NCBI RefSeq assembly: GCF_000002425.4
Contig: NC_037256.1
Span: forward strand, 10,188,269-10,252,268
DNA length: 64,000 bases
Direction of reading: 5' to 3'
Source: Physcomitrium patens
Lineage: Eukaryota > Streptophyta > Bryopsida > Funariales > Funariaceae
The stretch's first letter is position 1; the number at the start of each line of letters is the position of its first letter. This document shows, piece by piece, positions 9,639 through 20,180 of this stretch. The position numbers and the translations under genes are program-made. The notes beneath the pieces were generated by a model. That model was not told where the DNA came from. It did not search any database and was given only the letters and a program-made list of their open reading frames with translations.

Positions 9639-11752
9639 TGTGAGCTCCAAATTATCTTTTAAGTTTAAATTTTTTATTTTTTCTCATATTTTGTAGTAAT
9701 CAAACAAGTTAGATCATGATTTATATAAGTAAAATCTAGTTTTTTAGAATTTTGAGTGTTATAACCTTTGATGGCACAAATCTTAACCTAATTCTTTAAA
9801 TTGGGTTAATTAGGACCAAAATCATAGACTTTAAAAAATTAGAATAACAAGTTAATTATTTTTAGTAATTTAGAAATTATAGTCATTGCTATAAGAATTG
9901 ATTGAGAGCCTATGAATTCATTTACAATCATCTCATATGATTTAGAATGAATTACAATCATAAGCTTCTAAAAAGAATTTTGATGAAAATTAACAAGGGC
10001 AATTTGAAGTTTTTCTCCTAATTCAACAAATTCAAGCAACAAGGTAGCTTTTTTAATTAATAGAAGCCTTCCAAATGCAATGGCGGCATTGGATTTGCCT
10101 CATGGAGTGAAGAAAAAAAGATCAGCACCTCTCCACCAAATTACAAGTGAAGCCATGAAGATGTCATTTTTGAAGGAATTTTCAATAATTGCCAAAACTC
10201 TTGGAGGTAAAAAGTTCATAAAAATTGCATATGAATGTAGATTGGGACAAATGAGTAGTCAATATTAACATAAAAAGGTGTTTTAAACACAATTAACAAA
10301 AAAAATGTTTTTTTGACCACTTACAAGAGCCATCAATCTTCGTGACGGGATTAGCTCTTGGATGAATGAAGGCCATAGATCTACATTAGGGATCTTAGAG
10401 ATCAAGGGTGGAAATGTGGCCGCCCTCCCACAAGCCACCACATAATAGAATAAGAGTGGCTTGGTTTTCCAAGCCCACTCTCTCTCTCTTTTTTGATGAA
10501 AAGTGAAGCCATGCCAAATCTTCGCCCAAAATCCTAATTCCAATTTCATTTTGGATCCTAATGCTCATTGTGCACCTTATGAATGTGTGATCATTGATTT
10601 CCAAATACTTCCATAGTTAAGTGGGTTTGAAGGGCCTCGGATTTTTTCCAATCTGTCTTTGTTTCTTTTAATTTTTGTAGTAAATGTTTTTAAGCACATA
10701 CCTCTTACTGTCAGCTTTCCAACGAACTTAGGCTTGCTCAATTTGGAGCTAAAACAAATTTTTTGTGAATTTTTGAGTATGAGGGGGTCGGCTGCTTTGA
10801 CAGTTTGGATCACCAGTCGTTGAAAAGACATTTCTCAGTGCTGTTTACTTAAAACATTCTGAAATTTTAAGAGTAAGGGCACACACAAGTTTAACTTCTA
10901 ATGGCGCAAGTCTGATTACGTTTGAAGTAGAACCAAATTTTTGGTGCATTTTGGAGTGAAGGATGGTAAGCTGCCGTGGCGGTCTCAGTTATTCAACTTT
11001 GAAGGAGCATTGCGCATGTCTTAATTATTGGATTGCCACACAATTTCTTGGAGCAAGAGCGTCTTCAAGTTAGGTTTCCAATCAAGCAAATATCATCAGA
11101 ATTGAAGCTGATACGAATGGTTGGCGAATTTTGGAGTAGAAGAGAGTTTCTGCCCTAAATTCTTGGTCGTTATCAAGGTGCCTTCTCTTCACTCCTCTTA
11201 GTTTTTATTTTCTCTTTATTTTTACAGTAACTCGTAACTTCCTTGTGTAAAATTTTAACTTTAAATTTTACTTAATTTGTAACTTTATTTTTTATTTTAA
11301 ATTTGTTAAAACTTAAACTTTTAATTTTTACTTAAGATTTTATCTTTACTATGGATTAATAATAATAACTTAATTAATTATTCTTACCACCAATTATTTA
11401 AGAAGTAATAATTTATATATTTAAAAATAATAAAAATAATAAAATATAAAATATAAAATAAATCAAATCAAATCAAATAAACCTAATAAATATATATATA
11501 TATATTTAAAACTAAATTATATAATTAGAATTAAAAGAAGGAATTGTTTTGCATGAAGTTTAATGAGTGAATTATCATTGTAAATGTGAATAATGATTAG
11601 AAGATTTGATTAATAACTTGGTGTTTTAACAATAACAACTAATGATTGGATTAAAATTTGAATAATAGCCTTACTTTTAAATTCATCTAGTCAAGTCACT
11701 TTTTATGAACTAAAACAAACTTCCAACTAGCGGAGGTTTATTTGAGTTTACA
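9639..11752. mobile_element. LTR family C: 2.1-kb LTR-like insertion with TG..CA ends
   Basis: Comparison with the uninterrupted copy at 15,520-15,600 places the insertion between cttttctaac and catatattt. It begins TGTGAGCTC and ends GAGTTTACA; the ends are inverted repeats with two transition differences (TGTGAGCTC against TGTAAACTC). The flanks are ctaac (9,634-9,638) and ccagc (11,753-11,757), compatible with a decayed 5-bp target duplication, since the empty site reads tcaac. GC content rises in the middle (10,280-11,180). No retroelement protein is visible, so a solo LTR is the simplest reading. Confidence 0.65.
10680..11185. repeat. Three ~180-bp diverged tandem repeats inside LTR C
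   Basis: The core repeats at 10,745, 10,925 and 11,105. Each copy has gaagct/aaccaaattttttggtg-like sequence, then aattttggagt, then a short purine stretch and ctgcc. Around each core, a gtcaagtt/taacttctaat-like upstream block and a downstream tttgg.catc block also align. Spacing is 180 bp in both intervals. Two units are preceded by similar gtttccaa/taacttc blocks, so whole units are duplicated, not only the core. Confidence 0.7.
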
Positions 11753-11757
11753 CCAGC

Positions 11758-12630
11758 CATATATTTATTCTTGATATCTTTGAAATAATCAATTGTCACA
11801 TGTAACAGCTTAAGTAATAAATTATTCCAAAGATTCTATCTTTAGCATTGTGAATAACAAGTTTTTGATATTATCCTTTAATTTATATTAAAATTGATTG
11901 ATAAAGACTTTGTCATTCTAGTCCATGTTACAAGCAAGATTTTAGAATTCAACAGCGTATATAGTGGCTAATTGTGATCTTTTCTATAAAGATTAGAGCT
12001 TGGTCTCTGTTATTCTTTTACAATCACTTTCTCCAAATGTGGCCATAAACACTTCTATGAATGATTTTAAATCATAATAGGGTCACAAATCCTTTTCCAT
12101 TAAAGATGCAAATCAAAAAAGAGCACTTCTTGATAGAAGTGTGCCTATGAATTCGACTTGAGTAAATCCATTGAGATATTGGAAAAGATCCAATCTTAGA
12201 TAGAGCTTGACTTATTGCAAAAATACTCAAAATTTTGATCTTATTCCATCAAAATTCTCAAGCATACTAATCCTTGTCTCCACTATACTTGTAGAAGCAA
12301 AACTCCCTGAATTTGGTTGTGAGGTCAATCTACTTATTTCTTTCAACTGCACAACTTCTTGTCATAGACTCTAAACTTCTTCTATAGACATAGGCATAGT
12401 ACCTCCATGATTCATGTTGAAAATATGTGAGATTTTGACTCTTAGACTATTGAGAAGCTCATAAAGATCTGCAATAGTTGCAAATCTATTCTCACTTTTG
12501 CTAAGAGTAGCATCTATAATTTTTCCTTCCATAGACAACTCAAAGAAATTCAAAAGTTAAATTAGAAGAAGATAATCTGTAACTTTTAAAAATATTTCCA
12601 CAAGGAGAGGTAATCTACTCTCTTTAAAGC
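11758..12630 (-). pseudogene. Gag region of element I (part 2)
   Basis: Continuation of the gag-side sequence after LTR C. It aligns with 15,580-16,400 over its whole length (for example aataaattattccaaagattc, tttacatcacaagtaaggttttagaattc-type, ggatattggaaaagat). An open stretch on the minus strand at 12,553-12,371 (ISHIFNMNHGG and a coiled, charged neighbourhood) is probably the N-terminal part of Gag. No intact protein remains. Confidence 0.5.
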
Positions 12631-12632
12631 AT

Positions 12633-13018
12633 TGACAAGAGTGAAAAAGACTTCATTCTTGCCTCCATATATACTTTCTAACTACAAGCTACATGGTGAT
12701 ATTCTATAGGACATCCAACATATGTTGACTTTACTAGCCCTATATCTTAATTTGCAAGGTAAGTTATTTATATATGTACCACATAGTTAGCTTGTTTCAC
12801 AAGCTACTAATATATAGTTAACTTATTCTACAAGCTACTAATACATGGTTAATTTGTTGGCCAAGTTTCTAATCTACAAACACATCTAAAGTCAAAATCA
12901 TGTCTATGAAGCTTCTAAGAAGCTTATTTAGAAGATTTTATGAAATTAATCTATATTTATCTACTTCTATCTAATCATATAAGTAACTATTGGCATAAAT
13001 GTATATATTTGTGATACA
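12633..13018 (-). repeat. LTR family A, 5' LTR of element I
   Basis: It carries all blocks of the 3' LTR: tgacaagagtg, cttcattcttgcctcc, tataggacatccaac, ggccaagtttctaat, agcttctaagaagctt. It ends gtgatacat, the minus-strand start being TGTATCAC. An internal direct duplication (acaagctactaatata / acaagctactaataca, 12,795-12,845) is absent from the 3' copy. The inner limit near 12,633 is uncertain, because other family A copies extend further. Confidence 0.6.
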
Positions 13019-14050
13019 TTATAGAGAGAGAATATTGCCTTAAAAATATACTTGACTTCTATTTTCTACTAGTTATTTTTAATTCTTTTAATTATTTTTA
13101 AATAATATCTAATAACCTCAAGAATTTTTTAAATTCTTTTATATTTTAATAAGTTAATAAATTTATACATTTTAAGTCTATAAAAATAAATAATAAAAAA
13201 AATATATCAAAAGCCATTATTTTTTCTCCAAAGAAGGTATTTACTTTTGAAATTCTAAATCTCATTTTAGCTTTGAACCTTAAATCCTATCCTAGTCCTA
13301 AACCTTGAATTTTAACTTTAATCATAAATCTTAGTTCTAAATCCTAAATCTTAAATTCTAAATCTTTATTTTTAATTTTAATTTTTTTTCAAAAAGAGTA
13401 TTGAAGATTTTAAAAGATTAATGCCATTATACCTCAATTACTATCAACTTTTGATTCTTTCTTTTTAGAAAATTTATATACCAATCTATGAAAATATATA
13501 TATATATATATATATATATAAGGCATATATTCATCACACATCATGTTAATATGAAGGGAGATTCTTTGCTTCCAACTAATGATGATGCAATCATTAATAT
13601 AAATAATTAAAATAATGAAACCACCATTATTATTTTTCTTAATATACATATTAGCATTGGCTTTAAATTTGATATGATTAAGGTTAAATACTAGTCAAAA
13701 TAAAAATACCATGCATAAAAAGATTGATTCAAGCCTTATAATGATCTGAAAAGTTTATAAATTAAATTGGTCTTTAGTTTATTAAAAGAATATCTAAAGA
13801 TGAATAAATTAATAATATAAATTATTATAATTTACTATGTTATACAGGTGTTCTAAATATAAAATAATTTTTTTGAATATTTAATAAGTAAGCACAATCT
13901 ATATTTTATTTTCTTATTTAATTTTTTTATCATCTTTGCTTAGTTTTAATATTTACTTAATCTAATAGTTATAGCAATAATACCATAAGTAATTTAGAAA
14001 TAATTCAAAATTAATTTGATTCTAATCTAAATTCCCATTTTTAGGCTCTT
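13019..14050. other. AT-rich intergenic debris with a (TA)n run
   Basis: No gene or retroelement domain recognised. It contains a decayed taaaccttaaatcctaa-like stretch (13,250-13,360) and a (TA)n run of about 28 bases at 13,495-13,520. Composition is like the decayed elements, so it is probably old repeat sequence that can no longer be classified. Confidence 0.4.
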
Positions 14051-14640
14051 GAATTTAACAAAATCCTTTAATTTATTTAATTATAAAAATATTCAGATTA
14101 CAAAGTCTTCATGATTATATGATTATTTATTAGAATTTAGGAGTATTTATAGGATATAAGAATCTTATTGAAAAAAAGTCATTAAAATTAATCTTACTAA
14201 GTCTTAAAGGTAGTTTTCTTAGTTGATTCAGTATTTTTATTTATTATTGAGTATTAAAGATTAGTTATAAAAACAAGTATTCACATTGGTCTTTGATCTA
14301 CATGTATCACTTATAAAAAAAAAACATAAATTCTAGTCAATAGTTAGAAGAAGCATAAAAAAATCTTATATCTTTTTAATTATTTATATTTGAAAATAAA
14401 ATTTATAATTGATTTAAATTTATTTTGTTACTATAAAAAATTACCAATTTAAGAAAGTATAGCTTTAAATTTATATTAAAATTATGTAAATATTATAAAA
14501 AAATTTAAATTTTATTTAGAATTATTTTATAATTTTTGTAAGAATTTTTAAAAAAACTTTTAAGATTGTAGTAAAAAATAAATTTTACTACCTTATGAGC
14601 CATTATGAAAAAATAGAGAAAGATTTGAAGGTCATAAAAT
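14050..14640. repeat. Left arm of a ~590-bp inverted duplication
   Basis: Reads in the opposite orientation to 16,890-17,440. Shared blocks include tagtatttttatttattattgagtatta (14,235-14,263), the cttcatgattatatgattatt block and cttatgagccattatgaa. The similarity runs almost without a break. The arms enclose about 2.25 kb containing a gag fragment. Confidence 0.7.
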
Positions 14641-15250
14641 ATTCCATAGATGATTGAATACTTTCAAACACAATGATGAAGTCAAAAATATGAAAATATT
14701 AGTTTTATTAGTAGAAAATATGAAGAGTAGTAGTTAGTCTAGTCCTTGTAGAAAGGAAGATGTATAAGTCTCATATGGATTGTAGTACCTTGGATGTAGG
14801 TAGGAGGATAAGAATAAGGCCTTAAGGCCTCTTAAGAATGTTTATATACACCACTTATGAGCCTTGGTGACACTTGAACTCTTAATTTTACAAGCAAATC
14901 ATTCTTGACTTAAAAATTATTTATTAATTTTTCTATTTTTTATATTCTATATTTAAAATATTATAATTTATTTATATTTAATTAAATATATATATTTTTA
15001 AGTTATTAAATATATATATATATATATTTAAAATAAATTTTAATTTTTTAATTTAATTTTTATTGAATAAAAATCTAATGAATAAACTATAACTAATTTT
15101 TTAATATATAATTATTTGATTATATTGATATCACTTATTTTTTATTATTTTTTACTTATTTATCACTATTTATATTTTGTACTAATAATTATAAGAAATT
15201 TTTAATTAATGCCATCTTAAAATTTTAGATAAAAGATAAATTTTACCTTC
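14640..15250. other. Unclassified AT-rich stretch
   Basis: No gene seen. It contains a perfect 14-base palindrome (AGGCCTTAAGGCCT, 14,817-14,830), a degenerate tRNA-like phrase (gacacttgaactcttaa at 14,870) too weak to call, and a short TA run near 15,010. Confidence 0.35.
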
Positions 15251-16560
15251 TCATATGGTGCCTATTATTGCTAGACAAACTTGTTTTTTGATACTTTATC
15301 CACTTTGACAAAAATTCTCTTTATTTTGTGATTATATTGCTCTTTTGGATAATTTTAAGTAATGTGTTTAAATTCTATATAATATAAGTATAATCCTTTT
15401 TAAAAACGTTAAGCCTTTTTTTAACTCAAATAAAGTTTTTAAATATATTGTATCAATTTGCATAGGTTTTAATTTTGATAATTAATTTTTTAAAAATTTA
15501 AAAGTTTTTTCCATACCTTAGTTTATTATTCTTCAACCATATCTTTGTTTTTAATGTCATTTAAAAATTTATTGTTGCATATAATTACTTAAATAATAAA
15601 TTATTCTAATAAATTTATTTTTAATATTATTAATAATAATTCTTTGATATTATTTTTTAATATATATTAAAATTAATTAATAAGGGCTTTATCAATCTAA
15701 TTTACATCACAAGTAAGGTTTTAGAATTTAGATGTATATATGATAGTTGATTGTGATCTTTGTCCAAAAATGGGAGTTTTATTTTCATTATCCTTTCTTA
15801 AATGTTTTTCCTAAATATGGCTTTAAATATTTCTAATGAATAAATTTATGTTATATTAAAGTTATAAATCATTTTTTATTAAAAGTACAGACTAAGAAAG
15901 CACTTTTAGATATGAATGTGCTTATAAATCCAACTTGAATAAATCTTTTTGGATATTAGAAAAGATGTAACCTTAGATAGAACTTAATTTGCTCTAAAAA
16001 TCATCAAACTTTTGATATTGTTCCATCAAACCTCTTTGTCATATTAATCATTGTATCTTTTATACTTATAATAGTAAGTCTTCTTAAATCTAATTGTAAG
16101 ATTGATCTACTTGCTTCTCTCAAGTACATAACTTTTTGGCATAGAAATTAGACATCATTATTGACTTCTTTCATATGCGTAAGAATAATACTTTTATAAT
16201 TGATATTGATAATGCGTGAAATTTCCACCCTAAAAGTATTGATAAACATGTAAAAATATGAAATAATTATAAATCTATTTTAACTTCTACTAAGCATAGC
16301 ATTCATAATTTTTTCTTCCATCTCTATAAAAAATAACTTTAACAAATCCAAAAGTCAAATTAAAAGAAGATAATCTAAAACTTCTAATATCAAATAAAAA
16401 TTCTACAAAAAATGGTAGGTTATTCTTTTTAAAAAAAGAATCAATGATAGAAAATAAAAAATTTAATTTAAAGATGGATAGTCTATAAAATTTAAAGAAC
16501 GACAAAAAAATAGAATGATCTAGTCATATGAAGATAAATTTTACTACTCAATCCAAATTA
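15250..16560 (-). pseudogene. Gag-region fragment of a chromovirus (uninterrupted copy)
   Basis: Aligns with 9,350-9,638 plus 11,758-12,620 of element I, but without the 2.1-kb family C insertion, so it records the empty site. It starts at the protease/gag boundary (attgctagacaaacttg) and runs to the 5' gag side (gaagataatctaaaac). All frames are full of stops, and no pol or LTR is joined to it. Confidence 0.6.
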
Positions 16561-16572
16561 TATGGTGGCCTC

Positions 16573-16672
16573 AATTAAGAGTTTCTTAAATTTCACACGT
16601 TATCAATATCAAATTAATATTGATAATGCATGAAATTAAGAGTTTCTTAAATTTCACGCATTATCAATTTTT
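16573..16672. repeat. Triplicated fold-back (direct and inverted ~21-37 bp copies)
   Basis: The arm at 16,589-16,609 is complementary to 16,617-16,637 at 18 of 21 positions, with a 7-base loop. A further direct copy of the left arm and its leader (attaagagtttcttaaattt) follows at 16,635-16,670. A related single copy (tattgataatgcgtgaaat) lies in the gag region at 16,204. Confidence 0.7.
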
Positions 16673-16889
16673 TAAATACTATTATAATTGGTAGTATTAA
16701 GTAAAGGAAGCATATAACAAGAACAAAAGAAGAACAAACACAAAACAAGTGAAATAAATGAAATCAGCAATTATACATCCTAAAACTTGGTCACAATCGA
16801 TTCATTGAATTTTTATCTAACAAAAAGCTTAAAAAATAGAAATATATTTTTTAAATTTTTTCTTTTTTTCTTTTTAATGATATAAAAAT

Positions 16890-17440
16890 ATATAAATTCA
16901 AAATCTTGTTCTATTTCTTCATAATAGCTCACAAGGTGGTAAAACTCAATTTTATCAAAGTCTTAAAAGTTTCTTTAAAAATTCTTATAATATTACTATA
17001 ATTATTATATAAAATTAAAACCATATTTTTTACCTTGGTAAAAATCTATAATAATAAAATAAATTTAAATCAACTAAAAATCATGTTTCTAATATAAATA
17101 ACTAAAAAAATATGAGATTCTTCTTTATGCTTCTTTTAACTACTATTTAATATTTATGGGTTTTTAATAAATAATATATAGAGATAAAAGGCCAATGTAA
17201 ACATTGGTCTCAATAACTAATCCTTAATACTCAATAATAAATAAAAATACTAAACCAACTAAGATAATGGCCTCCAAGTCTTAATAAAATTATATTTTTA
17301 TAAAAAAAATCTAAATAAGACTCTTGTATCTTATAAACATTGTTAAATTCTAATGAATAATTAAATCATGAAAAAGAATCTTTAATACTAATATTTTCAT
17401 ATTTAAATAATTAAAATCTATATTTTTAATAACTCTATTA
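16890..17440. repeat. Right arm of the ~590-bp inverted duplication
   Basis: Reverse-complement partner of 14,050-14,640. It includes taatactcaataataaat at 17,223-17,241 and the cataatagctcacaagg block at 16,920. Ordinary LTR pairs are direct, so this pair is not a single element's LTRs. Confidence 0.7.
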
Positions 17441-17479
17441 ATTAAAATTTATTGATGGGACTTACAACAAAAATAGAGA

Positions 17480-17663
17480 ACTAGCATTCTTATTAAATTA
17501 TAAAACATATAAATCACAAAGAATCAACATATCAATACACTCTTATGCTACTAAAAAAGAGTAGATAAATATTCAAAGATAGTACAAAATTAAGACTAGT
17601 ATAGCTATTGCCAAAGACAAAAAGACTAGAGATTCTTGAAACAGATCAAAAATCAGAAAAGTA
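17480..17663. repeat. LTR family A fragment abutting the assembly gap
   Basis: The phrases tatagctattgccaaagac, aaaaagactagagattcttgaaa and the following agaaaagta match 2,375-2,445 and 32,928-32,985 of family A. The match is cut by the run of N. Confidence 0.5.
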
Positions 17664-17763
17664 NNNNNNNNNNNNNNNNNNNNNNNNNNNNNNNNNNNNN
17701 NNNNNNNNNNNNNNNNNNNNNNNNNNNNNNNNNNNNNNNNNNNNNNNNNNNNNNNNNNNNNNN
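17664..17763. other. Assembly gap of 100 N
   Basis: One hundred unresolved bases, probably a placeholder of unknown true length. The gap follows an LTR family A fragment, so an unassembled repeat is the likely cause. Confidence 0.95.
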
Positions 17764-18790
17764 TTTTAATAGATTTATATTAAATTATTTTCTTGTAAAA
17801 AATTCATTTATAATATATATTAAAATATTAATTTTAAAAAAAACTTTGATATAATTGACTTAAATAAAGTAAAGATACCAAAATGATCCAATTATAAAAT
17901 TAGAGCTATATGAAAGAAAGAATTATTTATCCAATTCTTTAATAAATATTTCCTTTTAAATTTAAAATCAAAAAATTTAAAATAAATAATTTTTTATTTA
18001 CTATGATACTATTTAAATTTTAAAAATTTAAAAATTTTATTTACTATGATACTATTTAAATTAGAAATATATCAAAAATTTTAAAAATTATATTTAAGAT
18101 AGAAAAAAATAAAATTAATATGTTTGTAATCCGTATACCAAAGCTTCTAAATTATTTTATAAAAGATCAGATCTAAATATTTAAATATAATTTTTTAAAA
18201 ATTAATATATATTCAATCATAAGGATATAAAAAATATAAAAAAATAAATAAAATCTCTTCATATAATGCAATAGACCAAAGAATTTTTTTTTAAATAAAA
18301 GATAATTTTGTTATAATTTCAGAAAAAGAAAAAGAAGGTTTTAATTTTAATCCTCATTATAATCTACTTGTTGCATATTCTCAAATATCCTTGGTAATAT
18401 ATTAACATATATTATGATAAACTATAATTTCCAAAAAATCTCATTAGTGTTTAAAATAATTAGAATAATTTGGTCATTACTTAGAAGCATTCTTAATAAG
18501 ATATTTACAAATAATTTGGTCATATATTTTTAGACTATGTAGATTCAAGAAAATGCCTTATTTTTTTTATAAAGAAGAGTAAAACATTTAATAATCATAA
18601 AAACTAATGTAGTCTAATACCATCATGTACAAACAGATGATGTAGAAAATCACAAAAAGAATTGTCAATATGTTGGTCTATCTATCATACCTATCTATCC
18701 AACCATATTTGTTTAATTATCTTCATGTTTGTTTGTTTAAAATATACTAGCATATATTTATATTAATTTGAGCATACATTTAAATATATT
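17764..18790. other. AT-rich stretch, nothing recognised
   Basis: No reading frame, RNA gene or repeat family is recognisable. A direct repeat of about 35 bases (tttactatgatactatttaaattt) occurs at 17,997 and 18,038. CpG is nearly absent. Confidence 0.4.
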
Positions 18791-19068
18791 TTAATTTTAT
18801 ATTGTTCTATTTTTCACTACCCCCTCTCCCCCTACAACAACAACACTTGAGTAGGCAGGAGTGTACAGAGACTGGGAGATTTGGACATACTCGCCGTGCC
18901 AGGGATGTTTTTGCGAAGGTAGAGGAGGAGGAAGGCCCAAATGGAGGTAGGAATCAGGCAACAAAAACAAGATAACAGACAGACACGTCTGCTGAATCTG
19001 CACGAATTTCCACATCCCTTCTTCTTCTACTGTTTGTTGCTGTTGCTGCTTTCAGAAGAAGGCCCCGT

Positions 19069-19084
19069 GGGGGGGGGGGGGGGG
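19069..19084. repeat. Poly-G run (about 16 G)
   Basis: An uninterrupted G run followed by poly-A, within a GC-rich block. Similar G or C runs occur at 26,888-26,905, 27,016-27,026, 27,175-27,186, 29,275-29,284 and 29,411-29,424. Exact lengths are prone to sequencing error. Confidence 0.8.
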
Positions 19085-19169
19085 AAAAAAAGGGGCAAAC
19101 AAAGCAGGGGCTGCTGCAGCCCCCAAAGAAAGCCAAACCCAAAGGCTTCTGACTGTCAAAGTGCAGGAG

Positions 19170-19178
19170 GATAAAAAC
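19170..19178 (+). promoter_or_regulatory. TATA-like box
   Basis: GATAAAAAC sits about 65 bases before the first ATG of the small frame at 19,235, in a GC-rich, CpG-containing context. A start of transcription near 19,200 would leave a leader of about 35 bases. There is no other support. Confidence 0.3.
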
Positions 19179-19234
19179 CCCAAGATACCCACCCCCCGAG
19201 ATCTGCGACTTTGAATGGGTGTTTTTTTGTCGAC

Positions 19235-19426
19235 ATGCTGCCCTTCAATGGAGATGGTCACCATGCAATTGCAACTCCTTTCTTAAGATATATACACTCC
19301 CTTGGGGACCTTGCTCCTGATCTTCTTTCTTCTGCTGCTTCTTCTTCTTCATCAGTCCTCGTCCACACAAACCAGGACCACAATAAGGAAGAGCCTGGCA
19401 CAGTCAGAGACACAGGATCTAGTTGA
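19235..19426 (+). CDS. Small unrecognised frame, 63 codons
   Basis: I do not recognise this product. It begins MLPFNGDGHHAIATP at the first ATG after a TATA-like box and has a serine run (SSAASSSSS) and a polar, acidic tail ending DTGSS. There is no signal peptide and no known motif. An overlapping frame from 19,302 would give a leucine-rich, signal-like start, but it lacks an ATG and has a stop 16 bases upstream. It may be the first exon of a spliced gene or part of a non-coding transcript. Confidence that it is translated is low. Confidence 0.2.
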   Translation: MLPFNGDGHHAIATPFLRYIHSLGDLAPDLLSSAASSSSSVLVHTNQDHNKEEPGTVRDTGSS

Positions 19427-19994
19427 AAGCCAAGTGGGGATTGCGAATGCACGGAGAATCCCGCTTCCATCTGCAAGTGGAACAAGTCTCTTCTTCCATT
19501 CTTCCATTGCTAGCCCCATGTAATTGTTGGTATCACGCTTCTTACTTCGTCAAATAGTTTGGAATTCCTAAAAACTTCGCCTTTGCTTGCTCAATCACTC
19601 ACTCACTCATTTTATTTTCAATCCATGCAATCTTTTGATTTGGTTGAGTGATGTTGAATTGATGAAGACAATGTAGGAGGAGGGTTACTTGTTTCTTGCA
19701 TTGTTTGTAAATTTTGCCCCCACTCTCTTATTTTATTGTCACATTACATTGCATGAGGTTAGGATGTTTGCTTAAACTCCACTTACTTGTGAAGTATTGG
19801 TAAATTTCTTCTCCTTTGGAGGCTTGTGACATTTTTCACTCTTTGTTGAATCTGGGCAAATTTATTTTGATGATGTGACACTGAAAATTGTATAGAAGCC
19901 AACAAATATTGGAGATTTAAATTAAAATTAGATGAGGCTTAACATCAATTCCATGGCAATTGATAAGATAAAAGGATTTTACAATGAATAAAGA

Positions 19995-20180
19995 TTGATC
20001 TTTATTTTTTTTTATTTTTTTTGACACAATAACAATGTGTGTTCAATGTGCTTTTTTGTCAAACATGTTTAAGCTTTTACAGTTGGGATTTGAACCATCA
20101 ACTCCTTTGGAACAATTTCAGAGCTCTTAGGTCCAATCATGCCCATCACTTAGTAGTTCAAGGTCATTGTAGACAAATGA
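19995..20180 (-). mobile_element. tRNA-derived SINE-like copy 1
   Basis: On the minus strand it has an A-box-like tgatgggcatgattgg, then ttggacctaagag, then a B-box-like GGTTCAAATCCC (20,078-20,089), followed by an AT-rich body ending attgtgtcaaaaaaaa and an A-rich tail (20,005-20,022). The arrangement of A box, B box, short body and A tail is that of a tRNA-derived SINE. Copy 2 at 27,848-27,995 aligns over the whole head. I cannot name the family. No protein is encoded, and movement would have depended on a LINE. Confidence 0.6.

Larger units (their letters stand above)
2250..13018 (-). mobile_element. Element I: nested, decayed Ty3/gypsy chromovirus
   Basis: Minus-strand element whose domains occur in the order expected for chromoviruses: LTR (about 12,633-13,018), gag region (11,758-12,620 and 9,350-9,638), protease region (9,000-9,350), reverse transcriptase (7,900-8,700), RNase H (7,615-7,824), integrase (6,650-7,500), chromodomain (4,911-5,102), LTR (about 2,250-4,825). 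Three foreign inserts break it: LTR family C at 9,639-11,752 and LTR family B at 5,185-6,636 and 2,630-4,648. Subtracting them leaves about 5.2 kb, a normal length for the group. Stops and frameshifts occur in every domain. The far LTR ends carry no target duplication I can recognise. Confidence 0.75.

Noticed and set aside
19302-19523. Leucine-rich signal-peptide-like frame resembling a small secreted peptide
   Set aside because: The first codon is TTG with an in-frame stop 16 bases upstream, so there is no ATG. The IPLPSAS stretch only loosely resembles IDA-type peptides.
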